From the NCBI GenBank assembly GCA_026075535.2, contig AP026541.1:10106001-10170000 (forward strand): a DNA stretch of 64,000 bases. The letters are read 5' to 3'. This document shows positions 32,740 through 43,623 of this stretch, one piece after another. The notes under the pieces were generated by a model. The model did not search any database, was not told where the DNA came from, and saw only the letters and a program-made list of their open reading frames with translations. Position 1 is the first letter of the stretch. Each line of letters starts with the position of its first letter. Position numbers and translations under genes: made by a program. The stretch is from Tricholoma matsutake. Taxonomy: Eukaryota > Basidiomycota > Agaricomycetes > Agaricales > Tricholomataceae.

Positions 32740-33791
32740 ATGCAAGCACACTCAAGCTCAGAGCACAGCTTCCCCGAGGATAAAGGCGCTATCGCTGTCT
32801 ACTGTGCATCTTCCACCGGTAGAAAAGAAGCTTATTCTAAAGCTGCCATATGTACGTTCTTCGTGCAATCATCCTTTTGACGTGGAGGTTGATATTTTCC
32901 TTACCCTCCCATTTTGTTATTGAATAGCTCTGGGTCATGCCCTCGCGAGGGACAACCGTCCGCTAGTGTATGGTGGAGGGTTCCTCGGCATTATGGGTAT
33001 TGTATCAGGGGCTGTGCTGGAGAATGGCGGTAGTGTCACAGGGATTGTACCATACGCTATTCATAATGGGGGTGGGGAGAGGGAGAAGTCAGCAGCCACA
33101 CCTGATACTGTTGGATCGAGGCCAGTGGCTGGGCATGAGCGGGTGAGTTTCTTTTTCATGTCCTTTCTGCACCGCAATAACAATTTCACCGCGTGTAGAT
33201 GGAAACCGTATGTCATGAAACCGAAGTACCGGACTGCAATGTATAACAATGCTTCTTCTCCTAGATTGTGGTAAACACCATGCACGAACGCAAACTTGAG
33301 ATGGCGAAGCGTTCTTCCGGGTTTATCGGCTTATCTGGTGGATTTGGGACATTTGAAGAGGTGAATTCGGGACGCATCCCAATATTTGTGACCTTAACGG
33401 CTTTATTTCAGATCCTTGAAGTCACCACATGGACACAACTAGGCATTCACAAAAAACGTTCGTTCGTTCAAAGAACATAATTGTCCGCTCGAAGGGATAC
33501 TCAAATGCACCTGCAGCTGTTGTACTCCTGAATGTCCTTTCATTCTTCGACCCCCTTCGCCAATTGATTCAAAATGGCATTTCGGAGGGATTCGTCAATT
33601 CTTCAAATGCAAATCTGATAGTTTTTGTAGATGGACCCACCTCGCACGAGGAGCATGAGAGTTTTGATTGGGGTACGGCCGCGCTTCAGGCTTTCCAGTC
33701 ATGGAATGGGGATAACATCGAACCGATGTTCGATTGGACGAAAGGCAAGGATGGGCGTCGCTTTGACGAAGGAAGTCTGGGCGTAGTGTGA
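32740..33791 (+). CDS. LOG-family protein (cytokinin riboside 5'-monophosphate phosphoribohydrolase-like)
   Basis: Family enzymes cleave ribose 5-phosphate from nucleoside monophosphates. Five exons: 32740-32851, 32928-33142, 33265-33360, 33412-33457, 33517-33791. The join gives 247 aa, matching the usual 190-250. Seen: [16 protein letters not shown] near the start, [20 protein letters not shown], then [19 protein letters not shown] followed by SGGFGTFEE, the family's PGGxGTxxE motif with Ser in place of Pro. The last intron has an unusual donor, GTTCGT, but both flanking exons fit only with it. It converges on the WRS1 gene with about 150 bp between stops. Whether it acts on cytokinin precursors or other nucleotides cannot be told from sequence. 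Confidence 0.9.
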
Positions 33792-33940
33792 AAAGTTTCG
33801 TCCTGGTTTATCGGACGACAAATTTGGATGGAGGATACAATGTGGGCTTTCGGTAATCTAAGCATACTATACCCCCGGAATATCAATTACACCCTTGTCG
33901 ACGGCGACGTCACGAATCTTCTATCGGCTCTACCTTCCCA

Positions 33941-35474
33941 TTACGTCGAGGAAGACGCATTGGAGACTAAGCACTGTCCCATAGTTGGACTGATCTTGCG
34001 ATTGGGATCCATGAAAGTCTTGATGTCATCAGCCGTCACTTTGGCTTTACGCTGAACAAAGTCGTTAGCGCGAGTGTATGAAGAGTTAGTGGAACAATCC
34101 CACCTGTTGGAAATCGGCCACGAAACGTTGTAGAAGATCTATACATTTTGCCTTGAGCTGCCCTGTCAGCAGTTTACCCGACCGATAATCCTATCATACT
34201 AACATGAAACTGTCGGTGCACATATTTGATGGCAACGACACACCTTGCCAATTTGCTCTAGCTCTTCGTCGTCCTCCAAAAAGAAGGATAGATACTGATA
34301 GCTTACATCCACATCAGTATCGCCACCCAGCCGCCTATGCTCTTCCTCTGTCTCCTGTCCACCCGAGAACCCATGCCTGCTGATTTTATTCTTGATCTGC
34401 GCCGGGGTATCGCTCATGAAAACGCTGCTGTTGGGGTCGCTGGCGCTCATCTTGGTCTGTGGACCCTGTAAGGCAGGAAAGAATTTCGAATGGATAAGGG
34501 TGGGTTTAGGATACTTCAGTTTCTGGGCGACGTCGCGGGTCAGACGGAAATACGGATCTTGGTCTATCGCGCAGGGGATCAAGCAAGGGATATTGGACAC
34601 GGTACCGAAGATCTGGGGAAAGGAGTTTGAAAAGGACGGTGCCGCCTGGATCGATGCGAAGTGAATCTTGCCAATGTTATCTCTGGAGATGATAAGATGC
34701 AGGATGATGGATGTTAAGATTCACATACGAATCATTAAATCCGAATGTGGCCTTGGCTTGACTGTATGTTATCTGTCGGGAGATTTTCACGACATTGTGA
34801 TAGAAAGGGCCCCCTACGTAGTCAAAATTGCTGAATACGAAGGTTTTTTCGAGGTTGAACCCAACAGCGATGATATCGCGCGCATTCTGTCTTGCGAATG
34901 CCATGGTCTGTTCGGCTTTAAGCTCATGCTTGAACAAGAATTTTTCGTCGTCTGGACAGCTTTTGTTTAACGGAGCGACTACATTGTAGACAATACTCAC
35001 CTGTGAGCTGGACAACCAAGGGAACATCGAACACTTCTTGCAACCATCTTTGTGATCCCAAGTTTGTGAGGACCTCCAACATTCATGTAAACACTTACTT
35101 CGTGAATACAAAGGGGATCATATGGCCAAGATGCATGCTATCGCTACTAGGTCCACGTCCGGTATACAGAAAAAAAGGTTTGCCTTGCTCATATCGATCT
35201 AGAATCTTATCAAACTCTCTAGAGGCTCTGATATTAACTACTAAACTGAATCGAACAAATCACATTACCTATGCGAAAAGAACATGCCTCGACGAAGAAG
35301 TACGTGGGGTCGTCTCCCGGTTAGCTTTTCAAATCGAGCTAGCAGAGCATCGTCTATCCTGCGAGTTCCAAACTGGTCTATAAGTTTATCATAGTTGATT
35401 GCTTGTTGCTTTCCATCCACAGATACAGAGCCTTGGACGTCCCAGGGAGTAACGACTTGGTCTTGTTCAGTCAT
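33941..35474 (-). CDS. WRS1: Tryptophanyl-tRNA synthetase, cytosolic
   Basis: Charges tRNA-Trp. Class I synthetase of the eukaryotic type. Seven exons on the minus strand: 35474-35269, 35218-35099, 35047-35001, 34951-34729, 34682-34244, 34190-34104, 34051-33941. Introns are 46-53 nt, all GT-AG. The join gives 410 aa; the family is usually 400-470. Seen: [11 protein letters not shown] in the N-terminal region, [12 protein letters not shown], the HIGH-type motif HLGH, the KMSAS loop preceded by GPQT, and [13 protein letters not shown] near the C-terminus. No targeting peptide, so cytosolic. Confidence 0.95.
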
Positions 35475-36032
35475 AATTGCCGATCAATGGATGATCGAGT
35501 CATGATCATATCAGCAGTATGCACACTCCCACGGTTCATTAACTGTTATGCATGCTTAGAAAGTAATTTACGGAGTCTGCCCACTGCAGAACCAATTATT
35601 TTGTGCCAAAAGCGATTTGTTTCTGACTGAGAGCGCGCGTATGTGTCTCATCCAACCGGACAATGATCCCAGGCACTCAAATATATTTTTAGCTTTATCT
35701 ACATATGGTAATATATATTTTAGATGTGCTATGGCCACTTGTTGAAACACTACTCCAGGTGACAGCCCACAGGCTTCAAGGAGAACGAGTAAGGTTGTAG
35801 TCGGTAGTCGAATAAACAACCGTAAGACTATGAAAAATAATAATTTAAATAGAAGAGTAGAATAAAAGAGAGCAACCGCAAGGACATGCACATCCCAGCA
35901 CTCGAGTATTTTGTAGGGCATAAACAGGAACGTACATGCAAATGGTGCACATCGGCAATGTGTTATGATGGTACAGAACGAAATTTGTATGGCCAATGAA
36001 AATGGCAGATGGGTATTATACATTTAGTCGTT
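35475..36032. other. Intergenic region between WRS1 and ILV2
   Basis: About 560 bp holding the WRS1 promoter and the ILV2 3' end, since both genes are on the minus strand. AT-rich in the middle; no ORF or element seen. Confidence 0.6.
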
Positions 36033-38367
36033 TTAAGCGTTCGTCTTGTTTGTCAGCATGGGATGCAGAAGCTGTTCATGCAGCGCTTTGCCTGCCGGGA
36101 CCTACAACACGAATCACAACATATGCATTAGCTCAATCCCCCGCCACAATTCACATGCAACGCAAAAACGGACAACTCACCATAGGGAACACGTGCTCGT
36201 TCTTCTCCACTATGCACTCCATCACTACGGGCTTCCTGTTATCGTACTCTAGGAACTCCTTCATCTTGGCGGGGAGCTCCTCAGCTGTTGGGCACCGGAT
36301 GGCGTGAACGCCCATCGCCTGTGCCAATTTTACAAAGTCCGGGTTCGTCATTTCCGTGTGCGAGTAGCGGTTTTCGTAGAACAGGTCTGTCGGGGCAGCA
36401 AGCAAGGGAATGTTTAGTCGAATAAATAAAGTAAATGCAAGACGATGCTGACCTTGCCATTGCACAACCATGCCCTGGTACTCGTTATTCAGAATGAGGA
36501 CCTTGACGCCAATGTTGAATTGAGAGGCAGTGGCGAGCTCCATTGCGGTCATGCTAAATGAGGCATCGCCGTCGATGTCAATGACGGTCTTCTGCGGCGC
36601 AGCCACCTTGGCGCCAATAGCCGCCGGCAGTCCGAAGCCCATTGTCTTTTTTTGAGAGAAAAAAGACAATATCAGTATATTGGCAACAAACAAACTGAAC
36701 GCGAATGCATACCCCCAGTCCACCAGAAGTGACCATCGACCCGGGATACCGCCATCTGAAGTGTTGCGCAGCCCACATCTGATGCTGGCCCACTCCAGTA
36801 GTAATCACAACATTCTCCTTGTTCGCCGCTGTCTGCCTATCAAGCTCCTCCACCACCTCCTGTGGCTTCATGCTTGCACCCTTCTTGCTCTTCACATACG
36901 TAAAGGGATAATCCTTCTTCCATCTGCCAATATCACTGAACCACTCCTCTCTATGCGCACTCTTGATCAGAGGCACCAGAGCCGCAAGGTTCGCCACGAC
37001 GTCACCCAGTACGGGAATTGATGCCTCCACAACCTTATTAACATTCTTCGGCATAATCTCGAAATGTATAATTCCCCCACGTCCCTGCAGTGCTGCAGCC
37101 TTTGCAGCAGGTGCGAATGTACTAATCTTCCCCGTGACACGGTCATCGAAACGTGCGCCCAGGGCAATGATCACATCTGCCTGTTGCATCGCGAGATTAG
37201 CGTACGCACTCCCGTGCATGCCGAGCATGTGCAGACTGCGCGGACTCGTCTCGTCGAATGCGCCGAGCCCCTGGAGAGTCGTGCATACGGGGATATTCCC
37301 ATTCTCTGCCAGCTGAGCGAGGAGCTTCGGCCCCATTGGTGAGGAGAGCACACCGTTGCCGGCGTAGACGATGGGTTTCTGCGCTTGGTTGATCAAAGCG
37401 GCGGCTTGGGCGAGCAACTGCGTGTCGATGGAGGTATCAGGGAGCTGTAGAGGGTTAGATGGCAGTGTGCGGGATCCGGGGGTCGTTGCTCGGTAAGGCA
37501 GGGGCGTGCGCAGGATAGCGGCGGTCACGTCCTTGGGAAGGTCGACAAGCACCGGTCCTGGGCGTCCTGAGGTGGCGATCTTGAATGCCTCGTTGATGCG
37601 TCGGGGGAGCTCAGCGATATCCTTCACCATGACGTTCCACTTGGTGCAGCTCCGCGAGATGCCGATGATGTCTGCCTCCTGAAAGGCGTCAGAACCGATA
37701 GCGGATGTAGCTACCTGCCCCGTGAACACGACGAGAGGTATCCCATCGCTCAACGCATCCTGCATAGGGGTGATGACGTTGGTTGCGCCTGGCCCTGATG
37801 TGACGAGGACGACACCAGGTTTACCGGAGATGCGAGCGTACCCTTCGGCCATATGGCCTGCACCTTGTTCGTGTCTAGGGAGAATGAACTCAAAGTGCTT
37901 TGACTGATATATGGCATCAAAGACGGGTAGGATGGCACCGCCTGGGTACCCAAAGACGTGCTTGACATCATGTCGGAGCATCATCTCATGGAAGATCTCT
38001 CCACCTGAAAGCCCAACAAAAGTATGATCCAGAGGTGCGTTTGGGAATGGACCCGGACCGGAGATGGGTGAAGGCAGAGTTACATTATTTGGAGTTGGTA
38101 TCTGCTGAAATCCAGGCGAAGGTGCAGGTCGTCTAGAAAGATGATCAGCTTTGATTCGAGGCAAAACTCGATATAATCATACACAGCAGGTGCGACGACG
38201 GCATTTTTTATTGTTGAACGACTGATGTGTCGTGCATGTTCTGTTACACGGGATTTTGCTTCAACCATGGAAATACCAGTTACTTTTGAAGAACGCCATC
38301 GAACGAATGAAGGAGAGATGGCATTCGGTGCGCTTTTTACACGCATCGTTGCAGCGGGGAAAGACAT
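36033..38367 (-). CDS. ILV2: Acetolactate synthase, catalytic subunit, mitochondrial
   Basis: First common step of valine, leucine and isoleucine synthesis: condenses pyruvate to acetolactate or acetohydroxybutyrate, using thiamine diphosphate, FAD and Mg. Five exons on the minus strand: 38367-38183, 38132-36713, 36645-36453, 36386-36181, 36101-36033. The introns are GT-AG and the join gives 690 aa (yeast Ilv2 is 687). The N-terminal about 60 residues are rich in Ser, Arg and Ala with few acidic residues, as a mitochondrial targeting sequence. Seen: GYPGGAILPVFDA; RHEQGAGHMAEGYAR with the catalytic glutamate; TGQVATSAIGSDAFQEAD; the GARFDDRVTG FAD region; and the thiamine diphosphate motif DGDASFSMTAMELATA. 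Confidence 0.97.
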
Positions 38368-40627
38368 TGGAAAGGACGAGGAGAAAGGTAAGAAGAAACG
38401 AAGATGATGGCCTCTTCAAATTTATGACTCGAATATTGTAACCGAAAACTTTCTAGCCTTCGGCCGACCAATGCCGATTACCAATTACAACTAATCACTT
38501 GACCGCGCAGAACATCTGTCGTCTCGACAAGTGAATGGCAGTGGGCACAATCAATTACAAGGTTCAATGCACACTGGGAAGATACCCTTTTTGCTGACTT
38601 TCATATACGTAACTCCAGGACCAGGGTATACAACCCTTCGCAGGTCCTTCTGAGACTCTTAAGTTGGCATAATGCAATCCGTACAGATCTTAGGAGGTGG
38701 CTGTTTCCCGATGCTGTACCAATTGTTTGAGACGCTCTTCCATCAGTGCAGCCAGCACAAGTGACTGGGTGTGCTCCCAAGGGGGTGTCGGGACGAGAAT
38801 CCCGAACCAGATGTAGGTCCTGCTGGAGGCTGATTTTTTTTGACCATGGTGAAAATGACGCCAAGAGGCATTGTTGAGCGCTGGTTGTCATGGTAAGGGC
38901 CCATTACCCATTAGTCTAGCTAGTAAGTACCTGAAAGTAACATGTAGTGGAATGTTGAGAATTACACCGTGAGCGCACGCGAACACCGTATTGCGTTTTG
39001 ATGCGTGCTGCACTATATTTATTTTAGGGCCCGTTCGGGTCCCCGGTATTTGCTCGGCTCCCCTGCCAAAATTGAAGACGTCCGCCCTGAAAACCAAACC
39101 GCTGGTCTTGGACATGTAAAAGTTAAGTACGTTCACTTCGTCACGGTCAAAGTGACTCGGATTATTGACACGATTTTTTATTCAATAATCGCACAATTAA
39201 TCGTGCAATAATCGCCTACATTGACCAATGTCAGACTCGAACTGTCTCCAAATCAACTGCAGATTACGTGTACATCGTAACCCTTGTTTGTGCTCGTATC
39301 CCTTGTTATGTTGATTTGGTCAGACTGACGCCACCGACTGTACGTAAACCTGCGTCACTATTTCAAAAGCATACCGCTGCATCCTTCGCACCACTTGGCA
39401 CGTCGACGTTAGCATCGCAAACATTGTTTGCTGTAAGAGTTCAATCGCAATCAGATATACAATTTCAGGAGTGGCAAACTTACAACCAATCGTAGCGGCT
39501 GTTAATTGCAAGATCATGACAGTAAGGGTGAGTGTAAATTTCATGACGACGATGTTAGCTGAGGATTTGTTAGTTGGTTTCCGATTCTACTTGGGTCTTT
39601 TATATGCGCTATGCACCATCTTCAATGAAAATATGCGAGAATACTGGAACATCTTGTGATGTTATTGTGACTCCATCGAAACCCGCCGTGAAGCAAGGAA
39701 CAGCCAGGCAGGATCCGAAGAAGTCGAACAATAGGCATGTGGTCCCCGTCAGTGTGCCATGCCCCATCGGATGGTACACCCTGCAACTCAGCAGGCGTTT
39801 TGTTTCTCCACTTAGGCCTCGGGACGCTCTACAAATGGAAGGAAGAAATCCCAGCATCAGACGTAACTTACGATACTAGTACGTATACATCAGTAAGATT
39901 GTTTTAAGTTCCAGGTGATGGTCACCGCGTTTACAATCTATCACTCAAAAGCCATTGTTGAACTTGCGGAGTAAAGTGAACTCCACGTCAAGTTCAACTT
40001 GAACGCTGCCAGGTTAATTACGAGACGCGGGCATAACACTTTTACTTGCTCTTTGGAGTTTGGCTATTTTCAGTGCCCCCAAACCCTTTGAGCCAAACCA
40101 CTGATGGTGTGAATTGTAGTGAAATAACCCCTTTCAAGGTGCGGGAGTACGGTGTTTATTTTTAAGCCGGTGCTGGTCGATGGTATGAGAACAATGTTCT
40201 AAATGTCAATGGACAGGCTGACTTGCTTGAAGTTCTTCTAAATGGTGATACATAAGACTCCAGTTCAGGTCAATCTCCTTCCAGCTGTGACGTGTTGGAT
40301 GATTCATGCATTGTTTGGGTCACTGAATCCTCGCCGCTGAATCTCGAATCAGATGTTTTACAGCTAACGAAAAAAGTGTAGACCGGCGAGGAAAAAAGAG
40401 AATGTCCTCGATATGGCCTCAATTCTCTTACGGGGTGTTGGATTGGTTACAGTAGCATCAGTGGCATGCTCATCACTAACTCAACATTAATGTTCCTTGC
40501 TGTGTACACTTGCCAGAGATGAGCAGTGCTGTATCAGAGCTACACTTACCCAATGATACAATTGAAAATGCATTTTACAAGGCTTGTACTAGTTAGTGTA
40601 TTGCTATAGACCAGTATACGTAGACTA
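38368..40627. other. 2.3-kb stretch without a supported gene
   Basis: It contains the ILV2 promoter next to 38368 and the 3' flank of the next gene. Short open frames in all directions have no recognisable motif. A near-palindromic patch around 39191-39206 (GCACAATTAATCGTGC) and a GGGCCCGTTCGGG string at 39029 are noted, but no element could be delimited. Confidence 0.5.
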
Positions 40628-41617
40628 CTACAAGGTGGTAGGCTGATTTGATGTACTGATGCTGCCCTGCGTTTTGGTCAACAAATTGGCGTGCTGAGTT
40701 AGAAATACCGCTGCAAAATAGCAGTTAGTTTAAATGAAAGACAGCCTGAGCCATAATTTACCTAAATAAGGTTCTTTCATATCCTGTTGAAACTGGAGGT
40801 GACATTTAGGTGTCGCGCAGGATAATTCGAAGTTCTGTAGAGACCTGGACGGACAGTGAAATTCAGGACTTTCAAAGGTGTTTTGGCCCGGAGAAATAGA
40901 CATGGTCGTCAGGAGTGTATCTCTGGGCGGACGGTTAATCCATGAAAGAGACTTCCGGTCGATATCCCCCGATGCCTTAAGACGCCAGATATTGAGTGAG
41001 GTAGCCGGGAGATATGTCACTGTTTTGTTACTTCTAGCCTCCTGCAATGCGGACGACGATGGCACCATCAATGAGAGCACGCAACGCTCCATGCCAAAGT
41101 CCAGAGTCCGGAATTGAGCAACTGTCGAGATCTAAAAAATATTATCAGCATCGATTGAATACATATCCGAGTTAGATAATCTGGCCTGGGACGATACGAG
41201 GAACTGTCTGTCGTTAGGATAAATCATCCCAAAGCCAGACGCCCAGTGATGCAGGTCCAAGTATACTGAGGAAGGATCCGAAATATTGATTAAGGCGAGA
41301 ACTCGGGGAAAGTTATAGATGGGCGGAAGAAGTGATGGATCATGTAAATGTGCATTTTCCAGTCCAACATAAGGATCTGGATACTCCAGGCTGGTTTTTG
41401 TTGGCAGGGACTCGAGTCGAGCAACAGAAATGAGCGAATTGAGAGCGGTAACATTCACAATTGTGGTGATAACACACACAATGCATGCGAGAATCATCAT
41501 ACAATGCGGCATGCGAAGCTCTAAACTGCCATAACGATTATGATTTAAATGCTCTTTAATGGTCCCACTGCCAGAATGGGCAGACAAAACCACTGGCCTT
41601 TTATTTCTGCCACCCAT
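40628..41617 (-). CDS. Predicted membrane protein of unknown function (294 aa, provisional model)
   Basis: Three exons on the minus strand: 41617-41186, 41131-40762, 40710-40628. The join gives 294 aa. After a polar start (GGRNKRPVVLSAHSGSG) there is one hydrophobic segment at about residues 36-57 (CMMILACIVCVITTIVNVTA), then a soluble part with YPDPYVGLENAHLHDPSLLP and LDLHHWASGFGMIYPNDRQF. This looks like a type II membrane protein with an extracytoplasmic domain; I know no function for it. Intron 1 would use a GC donor (CAG/GCCAGA); intron 2 is GT-AG. A frame one base off upstream (from about 41700, MPLRPPSPNSGEH) also looks coding, so the start may be lost by frameshift. Confidence 0.6.
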
Positions 41618-42572
41618 GGTGAAACCGACGTCGGCGACTGATAATTAACATCGTCATTGTGTTCCCCGCTGTTTGGACTGGGCGGACGGAGAGGCATGTA
41701 TGTGGTCATTCTATAGATGTGAGTGCGTGGTTCTAGCGTCGAGTCAAGGCAAAGAATGATACCCCAATTACAGGTTAAAGACCCTCCTGTTGAAATATTG
41801 CACCAGCAAATCCGGAGCCCGCGATGCTGGCAGGACCATATAGCATGGTTCTCTGGGCCTATAATTGATGGGTTGGATGATCTGAGCACTTACTGGAGTC
41901 CCCGTTTCGTTAACAATCCAGATCTGGGTGCCGCACCACAAGGTCATCAACGGTTGTCCCTGAAACACTACTAACAGATTAAATCGTAAGATTCTTTGTA
42001 CAGCTTTTGATTCTTCACTGAAATACTAATACGGGAGCCATCTGTTCCTGGACGGGACCGCGATGGTAAACCTATCCTATCCTATCCTAGTAATAAACAC
42101 AAGATTAACTTGAAACATGCCGATTCAACTTGTTGAATCGCCGAGATCTTTGAATCTTTGAATCGCCGGTTTGGGCAGGCCATTGCTATTCGCATGGCAG
42201 AGCCGAGTTCTCCTGAGTCCAAGGGATTACGTGGATGGCACAAGAAATGCTATTTGGTCAAATCCTGAGAGGCAGGCACTTGTTCAGATTCCAGAATCAG
42301 CCTGAAGCATATTACACTCAAGTATAATTAAAATTAGATGTTTAAGTATGTTCTGAATGAAATATATATGAATACATGTACATGACTGCTGTGTGCGAAA
42401 GCGGCAACGTGTCATGGGTGTGAGTGTGGGCTTGTCTTTGGGGCTATCCCCAAGCCATCCCTTCAAGTTGTCTCCTAGGTGTTTGCGTGTGTGACATGTG
42501 TTACATAGGCTGGATGTACATGAGTACCAGACTTACTCAGGCCCAAATGATGGTACCTGTCAATGACAATGT
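41618..42572. other. Upstream region of the membrane-protein gene with a coding-like fragment
   Basis: Minus strand 41968-41768 is open and reads LWCGTQIWIVNETGTP and PREPCYMVLPAS, which could be an exon of the same or another gene; no splice model could be closed. A CCTAT pentanucleotide repeat lies at about 42067-42087. Otherwise nothing recognised. Confidence 0.35.
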
Positions 42573-42630
42573 TAGTGATGGCACGGCTCGGCTCGGCTCG
42601 CCCGCGGCGCAGCTCAGGCACTTCAGAGGA

Positions 42631-43623
42631 CCCCCCAAAATGCCTGATCCCAAAATTTTGTCCGGATAAAAAAAATTCGAGGCCGTTTCATGGCATTTTT
42701 CTCTGCATTTTGCCTCAGGCCTTCCGCAGGTCACATTTTAATCCACATATGGGATCAGGCATTGGAAAAAAATGCTAAAAATAGTCATTTTCTCCAAATT
42801 TCGCTCTAGATAGGTAATATTACTAGATAGGACATGTGTCAGTCATCATCACCATCCTCCTTGGCTGTATCTGCAGCATTTTTGCATCTAGACCTCAGCC
42901 CCTTCATAGCAATTAAGATTTTTGAAATCTGTTTCGTTAGGACATTGAACTGAATGTGGTCTGGTATGCCGATCCGAAGCCCAGTTTCTATGGCACTGTG
43001 TGGAGCAGTATCAAGAATGCAGAAAAATGCTGAGGAGGGTAGCAGTGTGAATTGCATGTCAAAGATGAGGGAAGTACCAATGAGTAACTTTCTTTTGGTA
43101 GTTTGAGAGTGAGAAAGTCTTTGACTGCAACCTCGCTATTGGGGAAAGTATATCTGTAAAAATCTTCTGGTATAAACAATTTGTTTTTGCAGTAACCTTC
43201 CAAGTCTGGAAAAGCAGAGGAATTAGAAATATCTTTTCCTGATCCACTGCTTCTCACCAAATGGCAGTGGATTCTTGTGTACCATCACATATTCAATGTC
43301 CATTTTGGGGATTTGATGTATGCACAAGAAAGATGTAGATAGACAACAAAGCTTGTTCAGGATATTTAGGATTAATTAGATAGCTATTGATAGTAAAAGC
43401 TAGACTAGTATAGGCTAGTACAGACTACAGTTCATTGTTTTTTTGCTCAACCCTGTATTTTTATCCAGACTGGATCAGGCCTATGGCCTGCAAGGCAATC
43501 CTTATCCAGACATATACCTCAGGGACTAACATAATTTTTGCCCATTTCCCATCCAGACAGCCTCAGGGATTCAAAAACATTTCTGCAATTCTTATCTGGA
43601 TAAGGATCAGGCAATTTGGGGGG
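42631..43623. mobile_element. 1-kb DNA element with inverted ends CCCCCCAAAATGCCTGATCC
   Basis: CCCCCCAAAATGCCTGATCC (42631-42650) is matched in inverse by GGATCAGGCAATTTGGGGGG (43604-43623), 19 of 20 positions. The inside has repeated ATCCAGAC copies near the right end (about 43458, 43506, 43551) and a short minus-strand open frame (43260-42839) without recognisable domain. No clear target duplication (TCAG on both sides at a few bases' distance is weak). Probably non-autonomous. Confidence 0.55.

Noticed and set aside
39000..39230. A possible MITE beginning GGGCCCGTTCGGG with a near-palindrome at 39191-39206.
   Set aside because: No matching inverted end or target duplication could be found.
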